A stretch of DNA of 64,000 bases, from the NCBI RefSeq assembly GCF_024764775.1, contig NZ_JALIGC010000040.1, positions 434,001 to 498,000 on the forward strand. Direction: 5' to 3'. The stretch comes from Scandinavium manionii (GTDB taxonomy: Bacteria; Pseudomonadota; Gammaproteobacteria; Enterobacterales; Enterobacteriaceae). The translations under genes and the position numbers were made by a program. Shown in pieces: positions 14,556 to 22,852 of this stretch (position 1 is its first letter; each line of letters starts with the position of its first letter). The notes under the pieces are model-generated. The model saw nothing but the letters and a program-made list of their open reading frames with translations, was not told the origin of the DNA and did no database searches.

Positions 14556-15623
14556 TTACTGCTTATTTTTCGCTTCCAGCGTGGCAAACCACGGTGCGAC
14601 GAAATCTTCGGTCTGCCCCCAGCCCGGAACGATTTTGCCCAGGCTTGCTACGTTCACCGCACCCGGCTGCGCCGCCAGCAGCGCCTGAGGAATCGCCGCC
14701 GCTTTGAAATCATAGGTCGCAGGCGTTGGTTCTCCAGCGATTTTATTGGCAATCAGGCGTACGTTGGTGGCACCAATCAATTTCGGATCCACCGCCACGC
14801 TCACTTTCCACGGACTGTTCGCTTCCCGCATCAGCTGTAAATCCTGGTTAGAGACGTCGATGCTGTAGAGTTTAATTTCAGTGCGACCGTTCTCTTTCAG
14901 CGCCTTATACGCGCCCTGGCTGAACGCATCCCAGGTGCCCCAGATGGCGTCGATTTTGCCTTTCGGATACTTCGCCAGCACCGCGCCGACTTTATTGGCG
15001 GTGTCACCCTGCACATCAGAAGAGACCGCGCCGATAGACTCCAGTTCGTGAATGCCTGGATTCTGCTTCAGCAGCGTCTGGTACTGTGCCTGGCGGCGTT
15101 CCATCGGCGGGAATCCGGCTACCCACAACTTGATGATGTTGGCTTTGCCGTTGAAATCTTTCACCAGTTGGCCGAAAGAGAGATCGGTCAGCGAGGCGTC
15201 ATCCTGCTGAGTGACGGTCACGCCCGGGATCTCGCCGTTCACTGCAGTATCGAACACCGCCACTTTGATGCCTGCATCGACCGCTTTTTTCACCAGTTCG
15301 GTGGAGTACGGGTCGCGGCCCTGCGACAGGATGATCCCGTCATATTTCTGGCTGATGGCCTGGTTGACGAAGTCCTGGAATTTGGCGTCGTCGCCGTTGC
15401 TCAGAAAAGTGCTGACTTTGAAGCCAAGCTTTTTTCCTTCCTGAATGGCACCGGAGACGAACTGTGTGGTGTTGTCGTCTGAACCGAGATTACGCACAAT
15501 CGCGATGCGGATTGGGCCGCTGTGGTTGGCGATCGCCGCCGGAACCGGCGTTGGCGTTTCGGCATAGGCGGCGACGGAATTGAGCAACCCGAGCGCGATA
15601 AGTGACAGCGTGATTTTTTTCAT
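14556..15623 (-). CDS. Ribose-type periplasmic substrate-binding protein (predicted methylthioribose)
   Basis: Periplasmic binding protein of the RbsB/LacI-like type 1 fold, 355 residues. A signal peptide of about 21 residues ends VAAYA|ETPT. The fold is visible in IRIAIVRNLGSDDNT, FQDFVNQAISQKYDGIILSQ, AGIKVAVFDTAV and IDAIWGTWDAF. It is the last gene of an ATPase-permease-binding protein operon. The operon is flanked by mtnK and opens with MetJ boxes. I infer that it binds 5-methylthioribose or a related nucleoside; sequence alone does not prove the ligand, and ribose or autoinducer-2-like sugars remain possible. Confidence 0.8.
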   Translation of the reverse strand: MKKITLSLIALGLLNSVAAYAETPTPVPAAIANHSGPIRIAIVRNLGSDDNTTQFVSGAIQEGKKLGFKVSTFLSNGDDAKFQDFVNQAISQKYDGIILSQGRDPYSTELVKKAVDAGIKVAVFDTAVNGEIPGVTVTQQDDASLTDLSFGQLVKDFNGKANIIKLWVAGFPPMERRQAQYQTLLKQNPGIHELESIGAVSSDVQGDTANKVGAVLAKYPKGKIDAIWGTWDAFSQGAYKALKENGRTEIKLYSIDVSNQDLQLMREANSPWKVSVAVDPKLIGATNVRLIANKIAGEPTPATYDFKAAAIPQALLAAQPGAVNVASLGKIVPGWGQTEDFVAPWFATLEAKNKQ

Positions 15624-15674
15624 TGTGTTTACCCTGATTGTTGTTATGTCTGAATTTTTGTTATGTACGAATGG

Positions 15675-16673
15675 TTATGTCCGTCGCTGGAAATAGGTCA
15701 GAGCCAGCGCACCAGCCAGCACCAGACCTTTGATGATGTCCATCGCGTAATACGGCACCGACAGCATGACCAGCCCGTTCGACAGCACGCCGAGAATCAC
15801 CGCCCCCACCAGCGTACCGAGCGCGTTAGGTTTACCGGAGCCTGCCAGAGAGAAGCCAATCCACGCCGCCGCGACCGCGTCCATCAGGTAGCCACTGCCC
15901 GCATTCACCTGCGACGAGCCGATGCGCGATGCCAGCAGAATACCGCCCAGTCCGGCGAGCAACGAAGCAATCACGTAGGCCGCCACTTTATAGCGCGTGG
16001 TGCGAAGCCCCGACAGGCGCGCCGCTTCCGGGTTGCCGCCAATCGCATACATCCGACGCCCGTGGGTGGTCAGCGACAGCACCAGCTGTGCCACCACCGT
16101 GACCACCAGCATGATAATCACGATCGTCGGCACCTGGCCGAGCAGGCCAAACGCCGCCGGGATCGTGCCTTCCGCCATATCGCCGCTCGGCAGCACCATG
16201 TTTTCAGTTATCGAACCGCCGAAGCTGTAGGTCGCCGCCACGCCCTGCACCACGAACAGGCTAGCGAGCGTTGCGAGCATGTCGGGTATGCGCAAAATGA
16301 CAATCAAAAAGGCGTTAAACAGCCCCACCAGCGTGCACAGCAGTAGCGTGACCACAATCGCTTCGGTAGTGCCAAAGCCGTGCCAGACGAACAGCGAAAT
16401 CACCAGCGCATTTGCCAGCGACGCGGTCGAACCGACGGACAAATCAAAGCCGCCGACGGTGAGGGATATCGACACGCCAACGGCAATCACCGTCACGATG
16501 GCAATCGATCGCAGAATGTTGATGATGTTAAACGGATCGAGGAAATTGTCCGACGCGAGGCCGAAAATGGCCACCAGCGCCACCACGGTCAGCAACATGC
16601 CCCACTTATAGAGAAAATCGAAAAACTGCTGACGGCCCGATGCCGCCGATTTAACTGTCAGGGCCTTGCTCAC
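15675..16673 (-). CDS. RbsC-type ABC transporter permease
   Basis: Inner-membrane permease of the ribose/xylose/galactoside ABC importer family (RbsC/AraH type), 332 residues with about 8-10 membrane segments. Family motifs are visible: GGFDLSVGSTASLANAL near 75-90, the YAIGGNPEAARLSGL cytoplasmic loop near 210-225 and GVLSNGLVMLSV near the C-terminus. Its start overlaps the stop of the ATPase gene (ATGA), and the binding-protein gene follows after 51 bp. It would form the transmembrane dimer for the predicted methylthioribose importer. Confidence 0.9.
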   Translation of the reverse strand: MSKALTVKSAASGRQQFFDFLYKWGMLLTVVALVAIFGLASDNFLDPFNIINILRSIAIVTVIAVGVSISLTVGGFDLSVGSTASLANALVISLFVWHGFGTTEAIVVTLLLCTLVGLFNAFLIVILRIPDMLATLASLFVVQGVAATYSFGGSITENMVLPSGDMAEGTIPAAFGLLGQVPTIVIIMLVVTVVAQLVLSLTTHGRRMYAIGGNPEAARLSGLRTTRYKVAAYVIASLLAGLGGILLASRIGSSQVNAGSGYLMDAVAAAWIGFSLAGSGKPNALGTLVGAVILGVLSNGLVMLSVPYYAMDIIKGLVLAGALALTYFQRRT

Positions 16674-18172
16674 GACGCCGCTCCTCCGGTGGAGTAATAA
16701 AGTAGGGTTTCTTCGCGGGCCTCAGCGCCCGCCACTTCTGCCACAATCTTGCCGTCCCACAACACGCAGATCCGGTCGCATAAACCGACCAGCTCCGCAA
16801 ATTCGCCGGAGGCGTAAATCACCCCTTTGCCTTCGCGGGCCAGGCCGTCAATCAGGTTGAACAAGTCGGTTTTGGCTTTGACGTCTACACCTTTGGTCGG
16901 CTCGTCAAAAATCAGCACGTTGGCGTTGCCCCGCAGCCATTTGCCAATCGCCACTTTTTGCTGATTACCGCCCGACAGCCTGCGCAGCGTCTGCCCCGGG
17001 CCGGTGGTACGAATGCCAACGCGGGCGATAACCTCTTCCGCCCAGCGCCAGGCTTTTCGATGGCCGAACAGGCTCCAGCGGGAAAAGCTGTTATCCGCGC
17101 CCACTGCCAGATTCATGCCAATAGACTCATCGATGAAAATGCCCTCTTTGCGCCGTTCTTCCGGCACCAGCGCCAGTCCACGCAGCACTGAATCCGCCGG
17201 GTCACGCGGCCGCCACGGTTGCCCGTTCAATTCGGCACGCTCGACGCGGCTTTTACTGGCACCAAACAGCGCCTTGCACAATTCGGTTTTCCCGGCCCCC
17301 GCCAACCCGGCGATGCCCAGAATTTCGCCTTTGCGCAGCCGCAGAGAGATGTCCTGTAGCAGATGTTCGTCATGCAGTCCGTCGACCTGCAACACCACGT
17401 CGTCGCTGTAAGCCGGGCGCGCCGGGGGGAAAATATCGGTCAGCTCGTGGCCGAGCATTTTTTCCACAATTTGCTCACCGCTCAGCGCCGCCATCGGCCC
17501 GCTTTCGATTAAGCGCCCGTCGCGCAGCACCGTCAGGGTGTCGCAAATGGCTTTTAATTCGTGAATGCGGTGAGAGATAAACACCACGCCAATGCCCTGC
17601 TGTTGCAGGCGTCTGACCACCGTAAACAGACGTTCGCTTTCGTGACTGTCGAGTGGGGCGGTCGGCTCGTCGAGGATCAGAAAACGGCAGTGATGCGACA
17701 ACGCACGCGCCAGCAAAATTTGCTGTTTCTCTGCCAGCGAACAGCTGTCGATGGGGCGCTTCACATCGAGTTGCACGTCGAGCTGCGCCAGCGCTGCTTT
17801 CGCCTGCTGACGCACCTGCCGCCAGCTGAAGCGGTATCCCGGCCCGGCCAGATGGTCGAGCATAATGTTCTCTGCCACCGACAGGCCCGGCACCAGCGCC
17901 ACGTCCACTTCCTGCTGCACCAGATGAATACCTGCTTTTTTGGCATCGCGTGGCGAACGAATATTCACCGACTGATTGTCGAGAAAAATCTCGCCGTCAT
18001 AGTGATCGTAAGTACCGCACAGCACCGCCATCAGCGTCGATTTGCCTGCGCCGTTGGCGCCCGTCAGGGCATGCACCGACCCGCCGGTGAGGGTAAAGGT
18101 CACCTGCGTCAGGGCCTTAAAACCGGAAAAGGCCAGGCTGATGTCGCGCATCTCGAGGCGATTATCTACCAT
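16670..18172 (-). CDS. Sugar-type ABC transporter ATPase (two nucleotide-binding domains)
   Basis: RbsA/XylG-type ATPase with duplicated ABC domains, 500 residues. The first Walker A is GANGAGKST at 38-46 with signature LAEKQQILLARAL and Walker B FLILDEPTAPLD. The second domain has the degenerate GLAGAGKTEL, the signature LSGGNQQKVAIGKW and VLIFDEPTKGVD. I prefer the ATG at 18172, nine bases after AGGGGT. The ATG at 18199 would add nine residues but directly abuts the MetJ boxes and leaves no room for a ribosome site. It is the first gene of the importer operon and overlaps the permease gene. Confidence 0.9.
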   Translation of the reverse strand: MVDNRLEMRDISLAFSGFKALTQVTFTLTGGSVHALTGANGAGKSTLMAVLCGTYDHYDGEIFLDNQSVNIRSPRDAKKAGIHLVQQEVDVALVPGLSVAENIMLDHLAGPGYRFSWRQVRQQAKAALAQLDVQLDVKRPIDSCSLAEKQQILLARALSHHCRFLILDEPTAPLDSHESERLFTVVRRLQQQGIGVVFISHRIHELKAICDTLTVLRDGRLIESGPMAALSGEQIVEKMLGHELTDIFPPARPAYSDDVVLQVDGLHDEHLLQDISLRLRKGEILGIAGLAGAGKTELCKALFGASKSRVERAELNGQPWRPRDPADSVLRGLALVPEERRKEGIFIDESIGMNLAVGADNSFSRWSLFGHRKAWRWAEEVIARVGIRTTGPGQTLRRLSGGNQQKVAIGKWLRGNANVLIFDEPTKGVDVKAKTDLFNLIDGLAREGKGVIYASGEFAELVGLCDRICVLWDGKIVAEVAGAEAREETLLYYSTGGAAS

Positions 18173-18201
18173 TCGCTGCATACCCCTATAATTAGCCATC
18201 C

Positions 18202-18217
18202 AGACACCTAGACATAT
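18202..18217. promoter_or_regulatory. Tandem MetJ-like boxes upstream of ABC importer
   Basis: AGACACCT (18202-18209) adjoins AGACATAT (18210-18217), two degenerate copies of AGACGTCT. A -10-like TAATTATA follows on the minus strand, so a bound repressor would block this promoter. The position matches the boxes before ybdL/mtnB and mtnA/mtnK. Confidence 0.65.
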
Positions 18218-18251
18218 TTCAGGCTAACGATAATACACAGATCAATAACAA

Positions 18252-18305
18252 ATGAGCAACAGCGATATTAATCTGGTCGCTGGGCTGAGCGAGCGCTATA
18301 CCTAA
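18252..18305 (+). CDS. Possible 17-residue peptide upstream of SDR gene
   Basis: ATG at 18252 opens a 17-codon frame, MSNSDINLVAGLSERYT, ending in TAA, 44 bp before the SDR start. It could be a leader peptide or the remnant of a deleted gene that once lay between the importer and the SDR gene. There is no clear ribosome site and no recognised family, so coding is doubtful. Confidence 0.2.
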   Translation: MSNSDINLVAGLSERYT

Positions 18306-18349
18306 TGAGGGTTCACATCCGAAGACTCATCTCAACATCTGAGGCAACT

Positions 18350-19093
18350 ATGCATATCTCTCTGACAGGTAAACGCGCGCTGGTGACCGGTGCCAGCCGC
18401 GGGCTTGGGCGTGCTATTGCGCTTTCACTGGCGAACGCTGGCGCTGACGTGGTGATTACGTACGAAAAATCAGCTGATAAGGCGCAGGCGGTGGCGGAAG
18501 AAATCCGCGCCCTGGGCCGCAAAGGCCACGCCATTCAGGCAGACAGCAGCGATGCACAAGCTATCGTGCAGGCGGTTAATGAGTCAGCGGAAACCCTCGG
18601 CGGGCTGGATATTCTGGTCAACAACGCAGGGATCGCCCGCGACGGCCCGCTGGAATCGATGTCACTGGAAGATATTGATGCAGTGATTGGAGTGAATATT
18701 CGTGGCGTCGTGATTGCGACCCAGGCCGCGCTGGCCCATCTTGGTCAGGGTGGACGAATCATTAATATCGGCAGCTGTCTGGCGAACCGCGTGCCATTTG
18801 GCGGCATCTCGGTCTATTCGATGAGCAAATCGGCGCTGAACTCGTTCACCCGTGGGCTGGCCCGTGATTTAGGCCCGAAAGGCATCACTGTCAATCTGGT
18901 GCATCCCGGTCCGACCGACAGTGACATGAACCCGGCCGACGGCGAACAGGCGGAGGGCCAGCGCCAGCAAATTGCGATTGGCCATTACGGTAAACCGGAA
19001 GATATCGCCGCCGCCGTTACGTTCCTCGTCAGCCCCGCCGCCGGGCAAATCACCGGCACCGGCCTGGACGTCGATGGTGGTCTGAACGCCTGA
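18350..19093 (+). CDS. Short-chain dehydrogenase/reductase (FabG-like)
   Basis: Classical SDR of 247 residues. The NAD(P)-binding motif TGASRGLG is at 13-20, NNAG at 91-94, and the catalytic residues are S142, Y156 and K160. The C-terminal GTGLDVDGGL is typical of FabG-type oxidoreductases. It is not the essential fabG, which lies in a fatty-acid cluster elsewhere. Start at 18350 has GAGG upstream. It is divergent from the predicted methylthioribose importer, but I see no convincing MetJ box on its side. The substrate is unknown. The gene meets ybdD tail to tail, two bases apart. Confidence 0.85.
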   Translation: MHISLTGKRALVTGASRGLGRAIALSLANAGADVVITYEKSADKAQAVAEEIRALGRKGHAIQADSSDAQAIVQAVNESAETLGGLDILVNNAGIARDGPLESMSLEDIDAVIGVNIRGVVIATQAALAHLGQGGRIINIGSCLANRVPFGGISVYSMSKSALNSFTRGLARDLGPKGITVNLVHPGPTDSDMNPADGEQAEGQRQQIAIGHYGKPEDIAAAVTFLVSPAAGQITGTGLDVDGGLNA

Positions 19094-19095
19094 CG

Positions 19096-19293
19096 CTAAC
19101 AGCACTTCGCCCCGCCTTTCCCGCCGTAGCGTGCATCCTGGCGTTCACGGAAAAACTCTTCGTAGGTCATGGGCGTCAGATCCGGATGGGTCAGGCGTAC
19201 ATGCGCCACGTAGTTGTCGTAGTCAGGTACGCCAATCATCATTTTGGCCGCCTGACCGAGGTATTTCCCGGCTTTTGAGAGTGTGTCGAACAT
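19096..19293 (-). CDS. ybdD: YbdD/YjiX family small protein
   Basis: A 65-residue protein nearly identical to E. coli YbdD as recalled, with the family ending ERQDARYGGKGGAKCC and the MTYEEFFRER helix. The family accompanies CstA/BtsT-type transporters; the paralogue YjiX sits beside btsT. The C-terminal CC may bind metal or be modified, which is not known. It lies downstream of cstA on the same strand and is probably co-transcribed; a hairpin lies in the 55-bp gap. Confidence 0.93.
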   Translation of the reverse strand: MFDTLSKAGKYLGQAAKMMIGVPDYDNYVAHVRLTHPDLTPMTYEEFFRERQDARYGGKGGAKCC

Positions 19294-19314
19294 ACCTGCT
19301 CCAGAGTGAGATTT

Positions 19315-19338
19315 CCCTCTCCCGTTACCGGGAGAGGG
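19315..19338. repeat. CCCTCTCCCG hairpin between cstA and ybdD
   Basis: A perfect 10-bp stem CCCTCTCCCG/CGGGAGAGGG with a four-base loop. It lies inside the presumed cstA-ybdD transcript and may lower ybdD expression or stabilise the cstA mRNA end. Member of the recurrent hairpin family. Confidence 0.65.
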
Positions 19339-19348
19339 TCACACCACA

Positions 19349-21454
19349 TTAATGTGCATTTTTCGCCTGAGCAACAATCTGCCCAACGTTTTCCGGCATG
19401 GGTTCATACGGCGTCTCTTTCGCCGTCGGTTTATCTTCCTTCAGTGCGGCCAGCGCGGTTTTCACTGAATAGAGCGCCAGCACCACGACCACCACCATAA
19501 AGAAGATAGTCAGCCCGGCATCGAGCCGATTATTGAACACCAGCTGCGACAACTGAGACTCGGTGTACTGCGCCGGGATCTTGCCGCTGTCGATCATCGC
19601 CTGGAACTTGTTGGCGATAGCGAGGAAGCCGACTTTGGTATCGGGACTAAAGGATTTCTGCCAGCCTGCCGCCAGGGTACAAATCAGCAGCCACGCCGTT
19701 GGCACCAGCGCCACCCAGGCGTAACGCTGACGTTTCATTTTGAACAGCACCACTGCGCAGAGCATCAGCGCCATACCCGCCAGCATCTGGTTGGCGATGC
19801 CAAACAGTGGCCACAGGGTGTTGATGCCGCCCAACGGATCAACCACGCCCTGATGGAGGAAATAGCCCCACGCCAGCACGCATAGCGCCGTTGCCAGCAG
19901 ATTCGCGGGCAACGAATCGGTGCGTTTCAGGTTTGGGCTGATAACGCCCAACAAATCCTGCAACATGAAGCGCGCCGCACGGGTCCCGGCATCCACGGCA
20001 GTCAGAATAAACAGCGCTTCAAACAGGATCGCGAAGTGATACCAGAAGGAAACGTCCATCAGCCCGCCGAGCGAGCCATGCAGGATGTACGCCATGCCGA
20101 CCGCCAGCGTCGGCGCCCCACCCGCGCGGGAAATAATCGACTGTTCACCGACTTCTTTTGCAATCTGCGTGAGCGTATCCGGCGTGACCACAAAGCCCCA
20201 GCTACTGACCACCTGCGCGGCAGAGGCCACTACGTCCGTGGTTCCGGCCGGAGCCAGTACCGCCATCGGACTGTTCATCGCGAAATAGACGCCCGGATCG
20301 ATAACACACGCCGCCACCAGCGCCATGATTGCCACAAAGGATTCCATCAACATGCCGCCGTAACCAATAAAGCAAGCCTGGCCTTCGTTGGCCAGCATCT
20401 TTGGCGTAGTCCCGGAAGCAATCAGCGCGTGGAAGCCAGATACCGCCCCACAGGCGATGGTGATGAACAGGAACGGGAACAAGCTGCCGGTCCAGACCGG
20501 GCCCGTACCGTCAACGAATTTGGTCAACGCGGGCATCGTCAGGGTTGGGCGCAGGATCAGAATGCCGACAGCCAGCCCAACGATGGTACCGATTTTCAGG
20601 AAAGTAGAGAGATAATCGCGTGGCGCCAGCAACAGCCACACCGGCAGCACCGCCGCCACAAAGCCATAGCCCACCAGCATCCACGTCAGTTGCACGCCGG
20701 TGAAATCAAACCACGGCGCCCAGGTCGCGCTTTCCGCCACCCAGCCACCCGAAATAATGGCGAACACCAGCATCACCAGACCAATCACCGACACTTCACC
20801 AATACGCCCGGGGCGCAGATAGCGAATGTAGATCCCCATGAAAAGCGCCAGCGGAATGGTGAAGGCCACGGTATACGTTCCCCACGGACTATGGGTCAGC
20901 GCTTTCACCACGATCATCGCCAGCACCGCGAGGATGATGACCATAATCATAAAGGTGGCAATCAGCGCGATAACGCCCGCAGTGGCGCCCATTTCCTCTT
21001 TCACCAGCTCGCCGAGCGAACGTCCGTCGCGGCGGGTGGAGACAAACAGCACCATAAAGTCCTGCACCGCCCCGGCCAGCACCACTCCCGCCAGGATCCA
21101 AATCATCCCCGGCAGATAGCCCATTTGCGCCGCCAGCACCGGGCCGACCAACGGCCCCGCGCCGGCAATCGCCGCAAAATGGTGACCGAACAGCACTTTT
21201 TTATCGGTCGGCACATAGTCAAGACCGTCGTTATGGCGCACCGCAGGCGTCATGCGCGTCGGGTCCACCGCCAGCACTTTTTTGGCGATATACAGGCCGT
21301 AAAAACGGTAGGCGATGAGATAAACACAGACTGCCGCCACGACAATCCATAACGCATTTATCTGTTCACCACGGTTGAGCGCAATATAGCCAAGGGCAAA
21401 GGCGCCCACGATCGAGAGAATGGCCCATATCAGGTATTTCCCTGGGTTATTCAT
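19349..21454 (-). CDS. cstA: Carbon starvation protein A (peptide/pyruvate transporter)
   Basis: Large inner-membrane protein with about 16-18 segments, 701 residues from the ATG at 21454, as in E. coli CstA. CstA is induced by carbon starvation, supports peptide use and also takes up pyruvate. Visible family parts are RFYGLYIAKKVL, VRHNDGLDYVPTDKKVLFGHHFAAIAGAGPLVGP, FHALIASGTTPKML and the C-terminal cytoplasmic tail. A TTG two codons upstream is a less likely start. A candidate CRP site lies about 120 bp upstream, fitting the known CRP activation in E. coli. It follows entCEBAH on the same strand, as in E. coli. Confidence 0.97.
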   Translation of the reverse strand: MNNPGKYLIWAILSIVGAFALGYIALNRGEQINALWIVVAAVCVYLIAYRFYGLYIAKKVLAVDPTRMTPAVRHNDGLDYVPTDKKVLFGHHFAAIAGAGPLVGPVLAAQMGYLPGMIWILAGVVLAGAVQDFMVLFVSTRRDGRSLGELVKEEMGATAGVIALIATFMIMVIILAVLAMIVVKALTHSPWGTYTVAFTIPLALFMGIYIRYLRPGRIGEVSVIGLVMLVFAIISGGWVAESATWAPWFDFTGVQLTWMLVGYGFVAAVLPVWLLLAPRDYLSTFLKIGTIVGLAVGILILRPTLTMPALTKFVDGTGPVWTGSLFPFLFITIACGAVSGFHALIASGTTPKMLANEGQACFIGYGGMLMESFVAIMALVAACVIDPGVYFAMNSPMAVLAPAGTTDVVASAAQVVSSWGFVVTPDTLTQIAKEVGEQSIISRAGGAPTLAVGMAYILHGSLGGLMDVSFWYHFAILFEALFILTAVDAGTRAARFMLQDLLGVISPNLKRTDSLPANLLATALCVLAWGYFLHQGVVDPLGGINTLWPLFGIANQMLAGMALMLCAVVLFKMKRQRYAWVALVPTAWLLICTLAAGWQKSFSPDTKVGFLAIANKFQAMIDSGKIPAQYTESQLSQLVFNNRLDAGLTIFFMVVVVVLALYSVKTALAALKEDKPTAKETPYEPMPENVGQIVAQAKNAH

Positions 21455-21572
21455 GGTCAAATTCCATCAGTGAAGGGGAAGATGTTACATTTTGTATCTA
21501 TAACACCCCTTCCGGATTTAACAACCTGATAACCGAGGAAAAGGGAGATGTGGCGGGGGATTTACATGACAT

Positions 21573-21588
21573 TGTTAAGCGGATCACT
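21573..21588. promoter_or_regulatory. Candidate CRP site upstream of cstA
   Basis: TGTTA-N6-TCACT matches TGTGA-N6-TCACA at 8 of 10 positions, about 120 bp before the cstA ATG in a 229-bp gap. E. coli cstA is CRP-dependent, which gives this modest match some weight. Confidence 0.4.
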
Positions 21589-21640
21589 GTCTGGTGGCTG
21601 GCGGGGTTTTGGCGGTAGCGAGTGGTTTCCCCCTCTCCCC

Positions 21641-21663
21641 TGCCCTCTCTCAGGGAGAGGGCA
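21641..21663. repeat. CCCTCTC hairpin after entH
   Basis: GCCCTCTC/GAGAGGGC stem 21 bp beyond the entH stop (minus strand). On the minus strand it is followed by GGGAGAGGGGG rather than T, so it is not a classical terminator. Member of the recurrent hairpin family. Confidence 0.55.
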
Positions 21664-21683
21664 TCAGCCCGCAGAGGCGCAAA

Positions 21684-22097
21684 CTACCCCAGCACCATCG
21701 TACTCAGCCGACACGTGCAGCAGCGCCGCCCTTGCTCGTCGAACACCACAATCTCCCAGCTTTGGGTCTGCTTACCGAGGTGCAGCGGCTGGCAGACTCC
21801 GCGCACTTTCCCCTGTGACACCGCCCGGTGATGGGTGGCGTTCAGCTCGGTACCCACGACGCACTGGCCTTCGCGGGTCATCAGATAACCCGCCATCGAC
21901 CCCAACGTTTCCGCCAGCGCGGCCGATGCGCCGCCGTGCAGCAGGCCAAACGGCTGATGCGTCCGCGCATCCACTGGCATGTCGGCCTCCAGCGTGTCGT
22001 CGCCGAGCCGGGTATACACGATACCCAGGTGCCCTACCATCGTCGCCGCACTGGTGGCGTTCAGTTCTTCAAGCGATAAATGTCGAATCCAGATCAT
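21684..22097 (-). CDS. entH: Enterobactin proofreading thioesterase EntH
   Basis: Hotdog-fold thioesterase, 137 residues, that clears wrongly acylated EntB carrier domains during enterobactin synthesis. The family core LLHGGASAALAETLGSMAG and the end RRCCTCRLSTMVLG are clear. The ATG at 22097 overlaps the entA stop (ATGA); a GTG one codon upstream is possible but not needed. It is the last gene of the entCEBAH operon, under Fur control from the entC promoter. Confidence 0.97.
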   Translation of the reverse strand: MIWIRHLSLEELNATSAATMVGHLGIVYTRLGDDTLEADMPVDARTHQPFGLLHGGASAALAETLGSMAGYLMTREGQCVVGTELNATHHRAVSQGKVRGVCQPLHLGKQTQSWEIVVFDEQGRRCCTCRLSTMVLG

Positions 22098-22852
22098 CAC
22101 GCCCCCAGCGTCGAGCCGCCGTCCACCACGATATCCTGCAACGTAATGTGGCTGGCGCTATCCGAGGCGAGGAACAAAATGGTGCTGGCAATTTCCTGCG
22201 GGCGCGCAATTTTGCCCAGCGGAATGCCGAGCTTAAACTGCTCTCCGAAGCCGCGAATACGTTGCTGCTCTGCGTCATCACTGACCCACAGCGTGCGCTG
22301 CATATCGGTGTCAGTCGAACCTGGTGAAACCAGATTACAGCGCACACCGCTGGCCGAAAGCTCCAGTCCGACGGTCAGTGCGAGGCTTTTCAACGCCGCT
22401 TTCGACGCGCCGTACGCGCTCATGCCGATGCGCGGCGTGTGTGCGGCATCCGACGCCACGGTAACAATCGCCCCGCCCTGCTGCTGGCGAAATTTCGCCA
22501 TCGTCTGCTGGAACAGGTTGAATGCACCGCCAACATTAACCGCAAATGTCTGCTGCCAGTCGGCCAGGCTCAGGGTATCCGTGGCCCCCATGCGCAAAAT
22601 CCCGGCGGCATTCACCAGCACGTCAAGACGCGCCAAATCATGCAGCAGCGGTGCACAGACCAGCAGAACCTGCTGCGAGTATGCCACGTCCATTTTCACC
22701 GTAGTGAACGGATAGTCGGCCTGGTCAAAGGCCAGATCAAACCCGGTAACCTCTGCGCCAGCCTCAACAAACGCCAGCGCGGTGGCGTAACCAATGCCTT
22801 TTCCCGCGCCGGTTACCCAGACGGTTTTGCCGTGGAAATCAAATCCGGCCAT
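22097..22852 (-). CDS. entA: 2,3-dihydro-2,3-dihydroxybenzoate dehydrogenase
   Basis: SDR-family enzyme, 251 residues, that oxidises 2,3-diDHB to 2,3-dihydroxybenzoate with NAD+. Visible are the nucleotide-binding VTGAGKGIGYATAL near 13, VNAAGILRMGATD near 82, and the catalytic AYGASKAALKSLAL segment. The C-terminal VVDGGSTLGA matches E. coli EntA. The ATG at 22852 overlaps the entB TGA, and its stop overlaps entH, showing tight coupling through the operon. Confidence 0.97.
   Translation of the reverse strand: MAGFDFHGKTVWVTGAGKGIGYATALAFVEAGAEVTGFDLAFDQADYPFTTVKMDVAYSQQVLLVCAPLLHDLARLDVLVNAAGILRMGATDTLSLADWQQTFAVNVGGAFNLFQQTMAKFRQQQGGAIVTVASDAAHTPRIGMSAYGASKAALKSLALTVGLELSASGVRCNLVSPGSTDTDMQRTLWVSDDAEQQRIRGFGEQFKLGIPLGKIARPQEIASTILFLASDSASHITLQDIVVDGGSTLGA

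Noticed and set aside
18306..18349. MetJ box on the SDR side (AGACTCAT)
   Set aside because: Only five of eight bases match and the adjoining 8-mer does not resemble a second box; too weak to claim.
20036..21352. Long open frame (438 codons) on the plus strand opposite cstA
   Set aside because: It lies wholly antisense to the well-supported cstA gene, is rich in Arg, His and Gln as expected from reversed GC-rich codons, and has no recognisable domain.
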